From the NCBI RefSeq assembly GCF_000576555.1, contig NZ_CP007145.1:1054001-1118000 (forward strand): DNA of 64,000 nucleotides, in the 5' to 3' direction. A program made the position numbers and the translations under genes. Below the pieces are notes generated by a model that was not told the origin of the DNA, searched no databases, and saw only the letters and a list, made by a program, of their open reading frames with translations. Of the stretch, positions 32,419-40,576 are shown in pieces; position 1 is the stretch's first letter; every line of letters begins with the position of its first letter. This stretch comes from Hymenobacter swuensis DY53 (GTDB lineage: Bacteria; Bacteroidota; Bacteroidia; Cytophagales; Hymenobacteraceae).

Positions 32419-33312
32419 TTACAGCTTGCCGGCTTTCTTGGCTTCCATCATCAAGTCCTCGTTCATCTTCACGTAGTCAGCGTTTTTGTTGTCGAGGGCC
32501 AGCTTTTTGGATTGTTCGGCGGCGGTGATGGTGCCTTTGTAATCCTTCATTTTCATGCGGATTTTGGCCTCGGTGTGCAGGTTCCAGAACTTGGGGTCGG
32601 TGGCGTTGGCTTTCTGCATCCAGGCCAGGGCCTGCTTGAGGTCCTTGTCGTTGTCGAGGTAGTAGACGGCGGCGGCGGCCATGTCACCGGTACTGGCGCT
32701 AGCGTTTTTGATGACTTTCTCATCAATCTGGGCCATTACCTTGGTTTCCACGTCGGTGGTGATTTTGAACTTAGCGCCGGTCATTTCCCACTGCATGTCC
32801 ACGTTGGCGGTGGCGGGCGTGAGGTCGGTGAAGTTCATGGTGAAGGTTTCCACCTTGGCGGGCACCTTGTAGGTTTTGATGGTGAAGCGGGCCACGTCCT
32901 CATCGTCCTTGAAGCCGTCCACGTTGGCCCCCATCTTGGTGCTCTTGTTCAGTACTACAATCCACTCCGTCTTGCCGGGAATGGTGTAGATGCCGTACTC
33001 GCCGGCCGGTACCTTTTTGCCTTCCACGGTTACATCATCCGAGAATTTGATGCTGGTGGTGGCGTTGGCACCCGTGCGCCACCGCTTGCTGAATGGTACC
33101 AGGTTACCGAAGGCAGCACGGCCCCGTAGGTTGGGGCGGGAGTAGACCAGCGTTACATCGGTGAGGCCCACGCGCTGCTGAATGGTGCTTTTGGGGCTGG
33201 CCTGGGGCGTGCTGATCTGGGCCTGGGCGGCGGTGCTCAGGAGCAGGCCGCTCACCAGCAGCGTCGCGCTCAGGGCGCGGGAAGAAGACGTGCGAAAAGT
33301 CGAAGTAATCAT
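32419..33312 (-). CDS. DUF2911 secreted protein
   Basis: This 297-residue protein has a signal peptide ending near STAAQAQ. The DUF2911 domain (about 45-190) is recognisable from TIQQRVGLTDVTLVYSRPNL, WRTGANATTSIKFSDDVTVE and VPAGEYGIYTIPGKTEW. A C-terminal helical part (about 195-297, LAWMQKANATDPKFWNLHTE) looks TPR-like. The role is unknown; it is expected in the periplasm. I chose ATG 33312; a TACTTTCG box (33346-33353 on minus) may be the promoter. Confidence 0.88.
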   Translation of the reverse strand: MITSTFRTSSSRALSATLLVSGLLLSTAAQAQISTPQASPKSTIQQRVGLTDVTLVYSRPNLRGRAAFGNLVPFSKRWRTGANATTSIKFSDDVTVEGKKVPAGEYGIYTIPGKTEWIVVLNKSTKMGANVDGFKDDEDVARFTIKTYKVPAKVETFTMNFTDLTPATANVDMQWEMTGAKFKITTDVETKVMAQIDEKVIKNASASTGDMAAAAVYYLDNDKDLKQALAWMQKANATDPKFWNLHTEAKIRMKMKDYKGTITAAEQSKKLALDNKNADYVKMNEDLMMEAKKAGKL

Positions 33313-33424
33313 GCGAGAGAGAAAAGAGGCGTTGGGAATTCGATGCGAAAGTAAGGGAAATCTGCCCGGGTAGTTGGTGGGGGTAACCGGCCCACAGACG
33401 CACCGGGCCCCGGCCGGGTTGCGG

Positions 33425-33958
33425 CTACAAAGTTTGCTGGGCAATGTGGTGGCGGGTGAGCAGCGCGGCTACCTCGGCGGGCGTGGCGGGTGGTTGCAGG
33501 CGGCGCATATCCAGGTAGTAGCAGGCGGCCTCGGTAGGGTAGAGTAGTAGCCAGTGCGGCTGCACCCATACTGCTCGTCGGATCAGGCTCCACTTGCCGG
33601 AAAATTGCCCCAGCAAACTGCGTCCGATGATTTCGGTATCAGTCAGCGTAAATTCCACGGGCTGTTGCAGCGTTGTGTTTTTGGCGTAGCCCTGGCGCAG
33701 CTGGTAGCGCACCAGCCCGGCTCGGAACAGCGCATATAGCACTGCCACGGCCAGAAAAACCAGGGTGGAAGGCTGGGTAAGCCGGCCGTGCTGGTACGCA
33801 TCCAGCCCCACACTCACGCCTAATAGTGCCATGGCCGCGCCCAGAATCCAATGGTTGAGGCGGGTGCGTGGCCGAGCCCGCCACAGTCGGAAGTTCACGG
33901 CCACAAACTCCTCGGCGGAAAGCTGCACGCCGGCCAGCGTAATCGGGGTTAATTTCAT
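33425..33958 (-). CDS. YcxB-like membrane protein, fourth of a tandem set
   Basis: This 177-residue protein has a short cytosolic start, two transmembrane helices (about 42-60 and 68-88), then a PH-like YcxB C-terminal domain: VEFTLTDTEIIGRSLLGQFS, WSLIRRAVWVQPHWLLLYPT and YYLDMRRLQPPATPAEVAAL. The last motif recurs in the neighbouring three genes. The role of YcxB proteins is unknown. The ATG overlaps the stop of the preceding gene by one base (TGATG), so translation is coupled. Confidence 0.82.
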   Translation of the reverse strand: MKLTPITLAGVQLSAEEFVAVNFRLWRARPRTRLNHWILGAAMALLGVSVGLDAYQHGRLTQPSTLVFLAVAVLYALFRAGLVRYQLRQGYAKNTTLQQPVEFTLTDTEIIGRSLLGQFSGKWSLIRRAVWVQPHWLLLYPTEAACYYLDMRRLQPPATPAEVAALLTRHHIAQQTL

Positions 33959-34512
33959 CAAGAGGCGAAGGTAGCCGCTGGGCCGCTTTCTTTGTGTTTG
34001 CCAATGAGAACCAGCACATCTACGGCCGTATAAGGTTCCGGTACCTGCCGCAAATCCAGGTAGTAGGCGAAATCGGGGCCGGGGTAGAGCAGCAGCCAGT
34101 CGCCGACCTGCTGCACCCGGGTGAGGGAGTGCCAGTGCAGCCGCTGCCAGCCCTGGGGCCATTGCACAGCTAGGCCGGTTTCGGAAACCCGAAAGCCCAG
34201 CGGCTGCGGCCGTTGCTGGTATTCCCGAAAGGCCCGTCGGTACTCCCACCACTGGTATAGCAGGCCCAGGCCGGTAAACAGGCTGAATATCACCAGATAT
34301 CCAACCCCACCTGTTGGCTCGAACCAAATACAATAGCCCACGGCCCCAGCTAGTAAACCCAACCACAACTGCACCTTACGTCTCCACGGGTCGGAAGTAG
34401 CTGGTTTCTGCTTAGCGGCCAACTCCGGGTACCGCTGCCGCTCTTGCGTCTGATGAATCAACTGGTACTCCGGGAAAGTAGGCGGGGTGGCGGGGAGTTG
34501 AATAGAAGGCAT
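33958..34512 (-). CDS. YcxB-like membrane protein, third of a tandem set
   Basis: This 184-residue protein has an N-terminal charged region (residues 1-48), two transmembrane helices (about 49-65 and 70-88) and a YcxB-like domain: LGFRVSETGLAVQWPQGWQR, VGDWLLLYPGPDFAYYLDLR, ending with a diverged QVPEPYTAVDVLVLI where its siblings have RxQPPATPADV. It is 8 bases downstream of the gene at 34521. Function unknown. Confidence 0.78.
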   Translation of the reverse strand: MPSIQLPATPPTFPEYQLIHQTQERQRYPELAAKQKPATSDPWRRKVQLWLGLLAGAVGYCIWFEPTGGVGYLVIFSLFTGLGLLYQWWEYRRAFREYQQRPQPLGFRVSETGLAVQWPQGWQRLHWHSLTRVQQVGDWLLLYPGPDFAYYLDLRQVPEPYTAVDVLVLIGKHKESGPAATFAS

Positions 34513-34520
34513 ACGTGTGA

Positions 34521-35009
34521 TTACCGGAAGAAGCCTAGCACATCAGCTGGGGTAGCTGGGGGCTGCACCCGACGCATATCCAGGAAAAAAGCGGTTTGAG
34601 CAGAGGTTTGCAGCAACAGCCAGTTGCCATAATGGCGCAGTTGCACTATCGCCTCCCAATCCAGAGTGGTGTGAAACGAAGGGGCCGTTACCTGTACCCC
34701 GTTATCGTCCAACGTATAGGTAACGGCTTCCTGCAGAAACGCACTTCGTTGGTATTGCTGCCAGATAGACCACACTATAAGGAAGGGTAAGCCCATCATG
34801 ACCAGTGAGAAAATACTTCCTGTCGGGTCATTTTTCCACTGACCGCCTAGCGGTTGGTCATCCATCAGCTGTAGGATGAAAACCGCCCAAATACCCGCTG
34901 TTGCGAGGAGAGGAACAAGGAATAGGGGACGCGTTTGGAGCGTGAAGCGGAGCGACAGAAGCAGATATTGCCAAAAGGACAGCCGTACTTCAGTAAAAAT
35001 AATAGGCAT
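34521..35009 (-). CDS. YcxB-like membrane protein, second of a tandem set
   Basis: This 162-residue protein has two transmembrane helices (about 29-48 and 68-84) and the YcxB-like domain: VTYTLDDNGVQVTAPSFHTT, YGNWLLLQTSAQTAFFLDMR, RVQPPATPADVLGFF. The GC content here is visibly lower than in the flanking genes. It lies 17 bases downstream of the gene at 35027. Function unknown. Confidence 0.78.
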   Translation of the reverse strand: MPIIFTEVRLSFWQYLLLSLRFTLQTRPLFLVPLLATAGIWAVFILQLMDDQPLGGQWKNDPTGSIFSLVMMGLPFLIVWSIWQQYQRSAFLQEAVTYTLDDNGVQVTAPSFHTTLDWEAIVQLRHYGNWLLLQTSAQTAFFLDMRRVQPPATPADVLGFFR

Positions 35010-35026
35010 TACCGGAGAACAGGAGC

Positions 35027-35530
35027 TTATAGAATGGCTATACCATAATGCTGCAGTAAAGCACGTAAATCGGCCTCGGTGGCTGGAGCCTGGATGCGGC
35101 GGCTATCCAGCAGATAACCTTGTTGGTTTTTATTTGCGAGAAAATACCAATCCCCCACCTTGCGGGCGCTATGCACGGTGTGCCAGGCGCTGCTACTTTG
35201 TAGGAGCGGTGTACGAAGCGCAATGCCGCTTTCCGACAACGTGTAGGTGGCTGGCTGCTGGTACAAGGGTATTTTGCTGAAACTATGCTTCAATAAGACC
35301 CGGTTAGCAAACATCAGCACGCCAACCATCAGCATAATAAGAAAAGTACTGATGCCTGCTTTGAAAAGCACAGATGAAGAGGCCGTATCGGCAAACCAAG
35401 TGGTATAAAGCAGATAGCCTAGCACCAAAGCGTAGAGCCACCATCTTTGTCGCAGCAGAATGTGCTGCTGAATTCGGCGAAACTCCGGGAATGAAATCTG
35501 AACGTCGGGGATAGTAATAGTGGACTGCAT
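35027..35530 (-). CDS. YcxB-like membrane protein, first of a tandem set
   Basis: This 167-residue protein has two transmembrane helices (about 34-50 and 58-80) and a YcxB-like domain: ATYTLSESGIALRTPLLQSS, ARKVGDWYFLANKNQQGYLL, SRRIQAPATEADLRALLQHY. One 60-base line in the gene (35281-35340) is about 42% GC by hand count. I chose ATG 35530, where similarity to the siblings begins; the frame is open further upstream but overlaps the next gene. Function unknown. Confidence 0.75.
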   Translation of the reverse strand: MQSTITIPDVQISFPEFRRIQQHILLRQRWWLYALVLGYLLYTTWFADTASSSVLFKAGISTFLIMLMVGVLMFANRVLLKHSFSKIPLYQQPATYTLSESGIALRTPLLQSSSAWHTVHSARKVGDWYFLANKNQQGYLLDSRRIQAPATEADLRALLQHYGIAIL

Positions 35531-35666
35531 CAGCTCAAAGATAAAAGCCACCACAGGAGTTTGACACCCTATTCGGATTCCGTAGCCAGAACAGGTTAAT
35601 ACCTTAAGTCTGGAGCCGCTGTAGAAAAGGCATAACTGCATCAGCCAGCCGGCCGGCAGCCACATC

Positions 35667-36233
35667 CTACCGCTGGTATGTGTAGGCCAAAAAGACATGA
35701 CGGCTGTCATGCTCCTGCAACTGGTTCATTAACTTCCTGATGCGGAAAGCCGGGGTACATTGGTCGGCTTCCAAGATGAAGTTGGTGTGGTAAACCGGAT
35801 TATATTCTGGATAGTAATACGGATTATGCATAATTACCTGCTTATGTGCCTGTAGCCAGCGCGGCAGGAATTTCAGATCTAGGCCGGGCTGCCGGAAATG
35901 GTTCAGATTGATAGCATTCTGCCCGAGTACTGTGGGTAAGGCGTAACCCGCTGTCAGATGCCGCATTAGTTGCATGTGAGTTAGCGAATCCCCTTCTTCC
36001 ATATAAAAACGCCCCTGCTCAGTCAGATAAATAGTTGTAACCGGACTCTCCATTAGTTGGCAGCCCAAGTATCGGTATTGCTTGGACGGCAGCTGAATAT
36101 GCGGTCGGTTGGAAAAATGCGGCGGCGCAATTATCAACAGCATGGCTGTGAGAAGCAAAGCCACGCTGGCCAGTGCCGGCATACCATATAAAGGCTGGAG
36201 GCTGAGGCGACGAGGATGCGCTAAGGCAGGCAT
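35667..36233 (-). CDS. Single-pass membrane protein, ExbD-like
   Basis: This 188-residue protein has one N-terminal transmembrane helix (about 17-36) and a periplasmic domain. The part TTIYLTEQGRFYMEEGDSLT and the C-terminal FILEADQCTPAFRIRKLMNQ LQ... resemble ExbD/TolR proteins, whose extracytoplasmic domain has the same dxG and eaD...v...m..l pattern. The conserved membrane Asp of energising ExbD proteins is not evident, so it may be non-functional as a proton channel. It precedes the YcxB array by 136 bases on the same strand. The family call is tentative. Confidence 0.5.
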   Translation of the reverse strand: MPALAHPRRLSLQPLYGMPALASVALLLTAMLLIIAPPHFSNRPHIQLPSKQYRYLGCQLMESPVTTIYLTEQGRFYMEEGDSLTHMQLMRHLTAGYALPTVLGQNAINLNHFRQPGLDLKFLPRWLQAHKQVIMHNPYYYPEYNPVYHTNFILEADQCTPAFRIRKLMNQLQEHDSRHVFLAYTYQR

Positions 36234-36281
36234 AGAAGGAAAAAACAGGATGTGCAGATAAGATAGAAAACGTCAAACAAA

Positions 36282-36311
36282 AAACGGGCAACGCTACAGC
36301 GTTGCCCGTTT
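36282..36311 (-). terminator. Intrinsic terminator of the ABC exporter gene
   Basis: Arms AAACGGGCAACGCT (36282-36295) and its complement (36298-36311) are perfect. On the minus strand a T-rich run follows (TTTTGTTTGACG). Confidence 0.8.
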
Positions 36312-36354
36312 CATTCAATCCGTGCCATCCGATGAATCTGGCTAAATCCGTGTT

Positions 36355-38178
36355 TTAGGTCAGCTCAAACTGTAGCTTGAGCAGGTTGGCGTAGAGGCCG
36401 TTTTCGTTGTGGCTGAGGTCATCGTGGGAGCCTTGCTCGGCAATGCGGCCGCCGTCAATTACCAGAATCTTGTCCACCTTGCGGATGGTGCTCAGGCGGT
36501 GGGCAATGATGATGCTGGTGCGGTTCTGCATGAGCTCATCCATGGCCTGCTGCACCAGCTTCTCGCTTTCCGAGTCGAGGGCGGAGGTGGCTTCGTCGAG
36601 TAGCAGGATGGCGGGGTTTTTCAGGATGGCGCGGGCAATGGCCACGCGTTGGCGCTGCCCACCCGAGAGCTTGATGCCCCGCTCGCCCACCAGCGTATCC
36701 AGCCCCTCGGGAAAGGAGCTGATGAACTGCCAGGCGTTGGCTTTGCGGGCGGCCTGCACAATTTCCTCATCGGTAGCGTCAGTTTTGCCGTAGGCAATGT
36801 TTTCGCGGATAGAGCCACCGAACAGGATGGTTTCCTGGGGTACGATGCCGATGTGGCGGCGCAGCTCCGTAAGGTCGTACTGCCCGATGGGGCGGCCGTC
36901 GATGGTAATCTGACCGCTGCTGAGCACATAGAACTGCATCAGCAGCTGCACAATGGTGCTTTTGCCCGCGCCTGAAGGGCCTACCAGCGCAATCTTCTCG
37001 CCGGCCCGGATGGAGAAGCTGATGTCCTGGAGCACCGTCAGATCGGGGCGGGTAGGGTACTGGAAGGCGACATGCTCGTAGGCAATATCGCCCCGCAGGC
37101 GGATGGGAAGCGCGCTTGGCTGGTGCGTGGGTTCGGTGGGTTCATCCAAAATTTCCAGGATGCGCTCCGAAGCGCCCAGCGTGCTTTGCACCTTGCCGTA
37201 CAGCTCGCCCAGCCCCGCCACGGAGGCTCCAATGAAGATGGTGTAGAGCGCAAACTGCGTCAGGTCGCCGATGGACATCTGGCCCGATTGTACCAGCGAG
37301 GCCGCCCGCCACAGCACCAAAATAATGCCCCCAAACAGCCCGATAATCACGAACGACACGAAACCGCCCCGGTAGAGGTTGCTTTTCAGGGCCGCCTGCA
37401 CGGTTTTGGTGAGCGAGGAGGTGTAGCGGCTCGTTTCGAACTGCTCATTGGTGAAGGCCTTCACGGTGTTGATGCCCTGCAGGGTTTCCTCCACAATGAC
37501 GTTGGTTTTGGCCAACTCGTCCTGGGTCGTTTTGGCCAGCACCCGGATTTTCTTGCCGAACACCATGGCCAGCACCACAATGGGCGGAAAAGTGAGCAGC
37601 ATAAACAACGACAGCTTCACCGACACCACCATGATGAAGATAATGCCCACCACCAGCGTCATCACCTGCCGGAACAGTTCGGCCAGCGTGAGCGAAAACG
37701 AGTCCTGGATAATGCCCACATCGGAGGTGATGCGGGAGGTGATGGCGCCTACGCGGTTTTTCTCAAAGTACGGAATGGGCAGCGTCACGAATTTACGGTA
37801 GAGCGCCTGCCGGATGTCGCGCACGGTAAACTCACTTACCTGGGTAAAAAACCAGATCCGCCCGAACGAGAAGATACCCTGCAGCAAAATTACCAGAAAC
37901 AGTCCCAGCGCAATCTGATTGATGGTGAGCGTGGTGCCGTTGAGGCGTACCGGCTGGCCGTTGGCCGTGTCCGTGAGCTTGCCGATAATCCAGGGGAAAG
38001 CCATAACTGTGGCGCTGGACAGCGTCAGAAGCACCATGCCCACAATAAACTTAGCGCGGTATGGCAGCGTGAAGCGGAAAATCCGCAGACCTTGTTGAAA
38101 ACTCTCTTTGGTAAGCTTGACCTTGGGGGCGTCGGCCCCCGCCTGGCCACTGGTATTCATTCCGCTTCTGGCTGCCAT
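36355..38178 (-). CDS. ABC exporter, fused permease and ATPase (MsbA/lipid type)
   Basis: This 607-residue half-transporter has an N-terminal membrane domain with six helices (about 40-335). The nucleotide-binding domain carries Walker A GPSGAGKST, Q-loop GIVPQETILFGG, signature LSGGQRQRVAIARAIL, Walker B ILLLDEATSAL and switch AHRLSTI. It would act as a homodimer in the inner membrane, exporting lipid or hydrophobic compounds. Which substrate is not evident. It is a single gene, closed by the hairpin at 36282-36311. The leader holds a word hairpin at 38190-38266. Confidence 0.95.
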   Translation of the reverse strand: MAARSGMNTSGQAGADAPKVKLTKESFQQGLRIFRFTLPYRAKFIVGMVLLTLSSATVMAFPWIIGKLTDTANGQPVRLNGTTLTINQIALGLFLVILLQGIFSFGRIWFFTQVSEFTVRDIRQALYRKFVTLPIPYFEKNRVGAITSRITSDVGIIQDSFSLTLAELFRQVMTLVVGIIFIMVVSVKLSLFMLLTFPPIVVLAMVFGKKIRVLAKTTQDELAKTNVIVEETLQGINTVKAFTNEQFETSRYTSSLTKTVQAALKSNLYRGGFVSFVIIGLFGGIILVLWRAASLVQSGQMSIGDLTQFALYTIFIGASVAGLGELYGKVQSTLGASERILEILDEPTEPTHQPSALPIRLRGDIAYEHVAFQYPTRPDLTVLQDISFSIRAGEKIALVGPSGAGKSTIVQLLMQFYVLSSGQITIDGRPIGQYDLTELRRHIGIVPQETILFGGSIRENIAYGKTDATDEEIVQAARKANAWQFISSFPEGLDTLVGERGIKLSGGQRQRVAIARAILKNPAILLLDEATSALDSESEKLVQQAMDELMQNRTSIIIAHRLSTIRKVDKILVIDGGRIAEQGSHDDLSHNENGLYANLLKLQFELT

Positions 38179-38189
38179 TTTGCTAAAGT

Positions 38190-38268
38190 AAGTAGTCAGT
38201 AATGGGTAATGAGTAGTTATGGCAGGATTACCGGTTACTCACTACTTACTACCCATTACTGACTACCA
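38190..38268. repeat. Inverted repeat built of TAGTCAGTAATGGGTA words
   Basis: Perfect 17-bp arms 38192-38208 (GTAGTCAGTAATGGGTA) and 38250-38266 are extended by imperfect TAATGAGTAG / CTACTTACTACC words. It lies between the divergently placed ends of the ABC gene leader and the TonB-C gene stop. A GTAAGTAGTCAGTACC fragment recurs at about 29740-29755. Confidence 0.7.
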
Positions 38269-38274
38269 GAGACA

Positions 38275-38757
38275 CTATTCAAATTTATTCTTGCCCTGTT
38301 CTACCTTCAGACCTTCGGAGTTGCCGAAGGGGATGGGCAGGCGCACCTGGGTGGCAATGGGCCGCCCCTTGCGGGTGGCCGGTTTCCAGGCCGGCATCAG
38401 GCCCAGCACCCGCAGCGCCTCCGTATCGCACTCGGGGCTGAGGGGCTGCACTACTGAGGGGTTGGTGAGGTGGCCGTCGGCTTCTACCGTGAAGGTCATT
38501 ACCACGTTGCCGCTGATTTGCTTGACGCTGGCCGCTTCCGGATACTTTAGGTTCTGTTGAAAAAACGTACCCAGGCCCTGCGCTCCGCCCGGAAACTGGG
38601 GGGGCGCATCGGGGCGGTTAGCGGCGGGTTTGGCTTGGGCCTGCATCCGGCCAGGCTGCAGCTCGATTGGTTGCTTGGGGGCCGGAGCCGTTTGCTGGGC
38701 CTGCGCCGCCGGAGCGGCCAAAGCTACGAGCATGAAGATGAAGAACGCATGTTTCAT
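38275..38757 (-). CDS. TonB C-terminal domain protein (energy transducer TonB-like)
   Basis: This 160-residue protein begins with a signal peptide (MKHAFFIFMLVALAAPAAQA), then a Pro/Ala/Gln linker, and a TonB C-terminal domain (about 68-160): LGTFFQQNLKYPEAASVKQI, GNVVMTFTVEADGHLTNPSV, LMPAWKPATRKGRPIATQVR. The usual TonB N-terminal anchor is replaced by what looks like a cleavable signal peptide, so it may be a free periplasmic protein rather than a true transducer. A large palindromic element precedes it (38794-38900). Confidence 0.85.
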   Translation of the reverse strand: MKHAFFIFMLVALAAPAAQAQQTAPAPKQPIELQPGRMQAQAKPAANRPDAPPQFPGGAQGLGTFFQQNLKYPEAASVKQISGNVVMTFTVEADGHLTNPSVVQPLSPECDTEALRVLGLMPAWKPATRKGRPIATQVRLPIPFGNSEGLKVEQGKNKFE

Positions 38758-38793
38758 AGGGCTGGCAGGGTTGGGAGGAGTGGCGGGTTGAAA

Positions 38794-38900
38794 TGAACGT
38801 CCGTCATGCTGAGCTTGCCGAAGCATCTCTACCGAGGATAATCTATGCTCATTGCAACGAAGCAGGGGAGATGCTTCGGCTGCGCTCAGCATGACGTTCA
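38794..38900. repeat. Large imperfect palindrome, dispersed REP-like element
   Basis: Left arm 38794-38829 (TGAACGTCCGTCATGCTGAG...) and right arm 38868-38900 (...CTCAGCATGACGTTCA) are imperfect reverse complements around a roughly 40-base middle. A related element is at 48908-49012. No coding content is visible. Confidence 0.75.
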
Positions 38901-38944
38901 GATAAGCTACCTCTGACGCAAAGGTACGCCTCCCTAAACAACCC

Positions 38945-40426
38945 CTAGGCAACCGGGTTCAATTCGAGGTTACGGGCGCGCGAAATTGCCAGCAAACCCA
39001 GGAAGGTAATCAGCCCATTGAGCATCAGAATCTCGAAGCCGAACTCGTAGCCCCACCAGGCTTTGGAGTTGGCGTTGATAAACCACGTCAGCAGCGGAGC
39101 TACCACGCACACGGGCAGTACCAGCTTATCGTGCAGGCCCCGGCTGGTGAAGATGCCGAACGAGAACAGGCCCAGCAGCGGCCCATAGGTGTAGCCTGCC
39201 GCCTTAAACACAGAGGTGATTACGCTCTGGTCGTTGATGGCCCGGAAAATCAGGATGATGATGATGAGCACGATGCTGAAGCCGAAATGCGTGGCTTGGC
39301 GCAGCTGCTTCTGTTTGGCCTCGTCATACTGCTTGATGTCGAGCATGTCCACGCAGAAGGAGGTCGTCAGGGCCGTGAGGGCTGAGTCGGCGGAAGCGTA
39401 GGTAACAGCAATGATGCCCAGAATGAACACGATGCCGGCAAACAGGCTGAAGTGGTTGGTGGCCAGCAGAGGAAACACATTGTCGCCGATGACCTTGCCG
39501 GTGGCCGGGTTCATGGGCAGCGCAATCCCCTTGGCGGCGGCAAACTGGTAGAGCAGCACGCCCAGCGAGAGGAAGAATACGTTCACCACCACAATGGCTA
39601 GCGTAAACCAGAACATGTTTTTCTGGGCGTCGGGCAGGCTGCGGCAACTCAGGTTTTTCTGCATCATGTCCTGGTCAAGGCCGGTCATGACGATGGTGAT
39701 GAACGCGCCCGAGGCAAACTGCTTCCAGAAGAACTTATCGTCCTTGGGGTCGGAGAAGTAAATCTGCGACATAGTGCTTTCCTTCACCGTTTTCACTAGT
39801 CCGGCAAAACCCAGGTTCAGCTCGTCGGCCATCAGGTAAATGCTCACCCCCACGCACACGAGCATGGCCAGGGTCTGGAAAGTATCGGTCCAGAGGATGG
39901 TTTTCAGGCCCCCCCGAAATGTATAGAGGTAAATCAGGAAGATGCTGACCGTAACGGTAACGGCAAACGGCACGCCCAGCCCATCAAACACGGCAAACTG
40001 CAGCACGCCCGCCACCAGAAACAGCCGGAAAGCGGCCCCCACCGCCCGGGAAATCAGGAAAAACAGTGCTCCAGTTTTGTAGCTCCAGAACCCGAACCGC
40101 TGCTCCAGGTAGGTATAAATGCTTACCAGCCGCATGCGGTAGTACAAGGGCATCAGCACGGTACCAATCACTAGGTAGCCCACAATATAGCCCAGCACCA
40201 CGGCCATGTAGCTCCAGCTTTGCGAAGCCACCATGCCGGGAATGGAAATGAACGTGACGCCCGACAGCGAAGTGCCAATCATGGCAAAGGCCACCATATA
40301 CCAGGGCGCGTTGCGGTTGGCAATGAAGAACGACTCACTGGTCACCTTACGGGAGGTGAGGTAGGCGATGATGATAAGGACGACGAAATAGCCCGCAATC
40401 AGGCTCAGAACGAGGGTGGGGGACAT
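38945..40426 (-). CDS. Sodium:solute symporter (SSS family)
   Basis: This 493-residue protein has about 13 transmembrane helices, starting with LVLSLIAGYFVVLIIIAYLT, and the family motifs ANRNAPWYMVAFAMIGTSLS, FRGGLKTILWTDTFQT and GLDQDMMQKNLSCRSLPDAQ. Unlike the symporter at 30678 it has no long internal insert. It is expected in the inner membrane, with Na+-coupled uptake of an unknown solute. It is a single gene; the 150 bases upstream hold only short CCGGTTGCC-like words. Confidence 0.92.
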   Translation of the reverse strand: MSPTLVLSLIAGYFVVLIIIAYLTSRKVTSESFFIANRNAPWYMVAFAMIGTSLSGVTFISIPGMVASQSWSYMAVVLGYIVGYLVIGTVLMPLYYRMRLVSIYTYLEQRFGFWSYKTGALFFLISRAVGAAFRLFLVAGVLQFAVFDGLGVPFAVTVTVSIFLIYLYTFRGGLKTILWTDTFQTLAMLVCVGVSIYLMADELNLGFAGLVKTVKESTMSQIYFSDPKDDKFFWKQFASGAFITIVMTGLDQDMMQKNLSCRSLPDAQKNMFWFTLAIVVVNVFFLSLGVLLYQFAAAKGIALPMNPATGKVIGDNVFPLLATNHFSLFAGIVFILGIIAVTYASADSALTALTTSFCVDMLDIKQYDEAKQKQLRQATHFGFSIVLIIIILIFRAINDQSVITSVFKAAGYTYGPLLGLFSFGIFTSRGLHDKLVLPVCVVAPLLTWFINANSKAWWGYEFGFEILMLNGLITFLGLLAISRARNLELNPVA

Positions 40427-40576
40427 GGAGAAGCAGTTACCGGTTGCCGGTTACGAGTTGCCAGTTCGAGGGAAAAAAGCAACAAGCCGTCGGCCGCAGA
40501 TGAAATAAGGTATCAAAGCTACCAACAAGCGGCTAACTACACGCTATGCAATTTGCCCGGCACCCGGCAACCCGGC

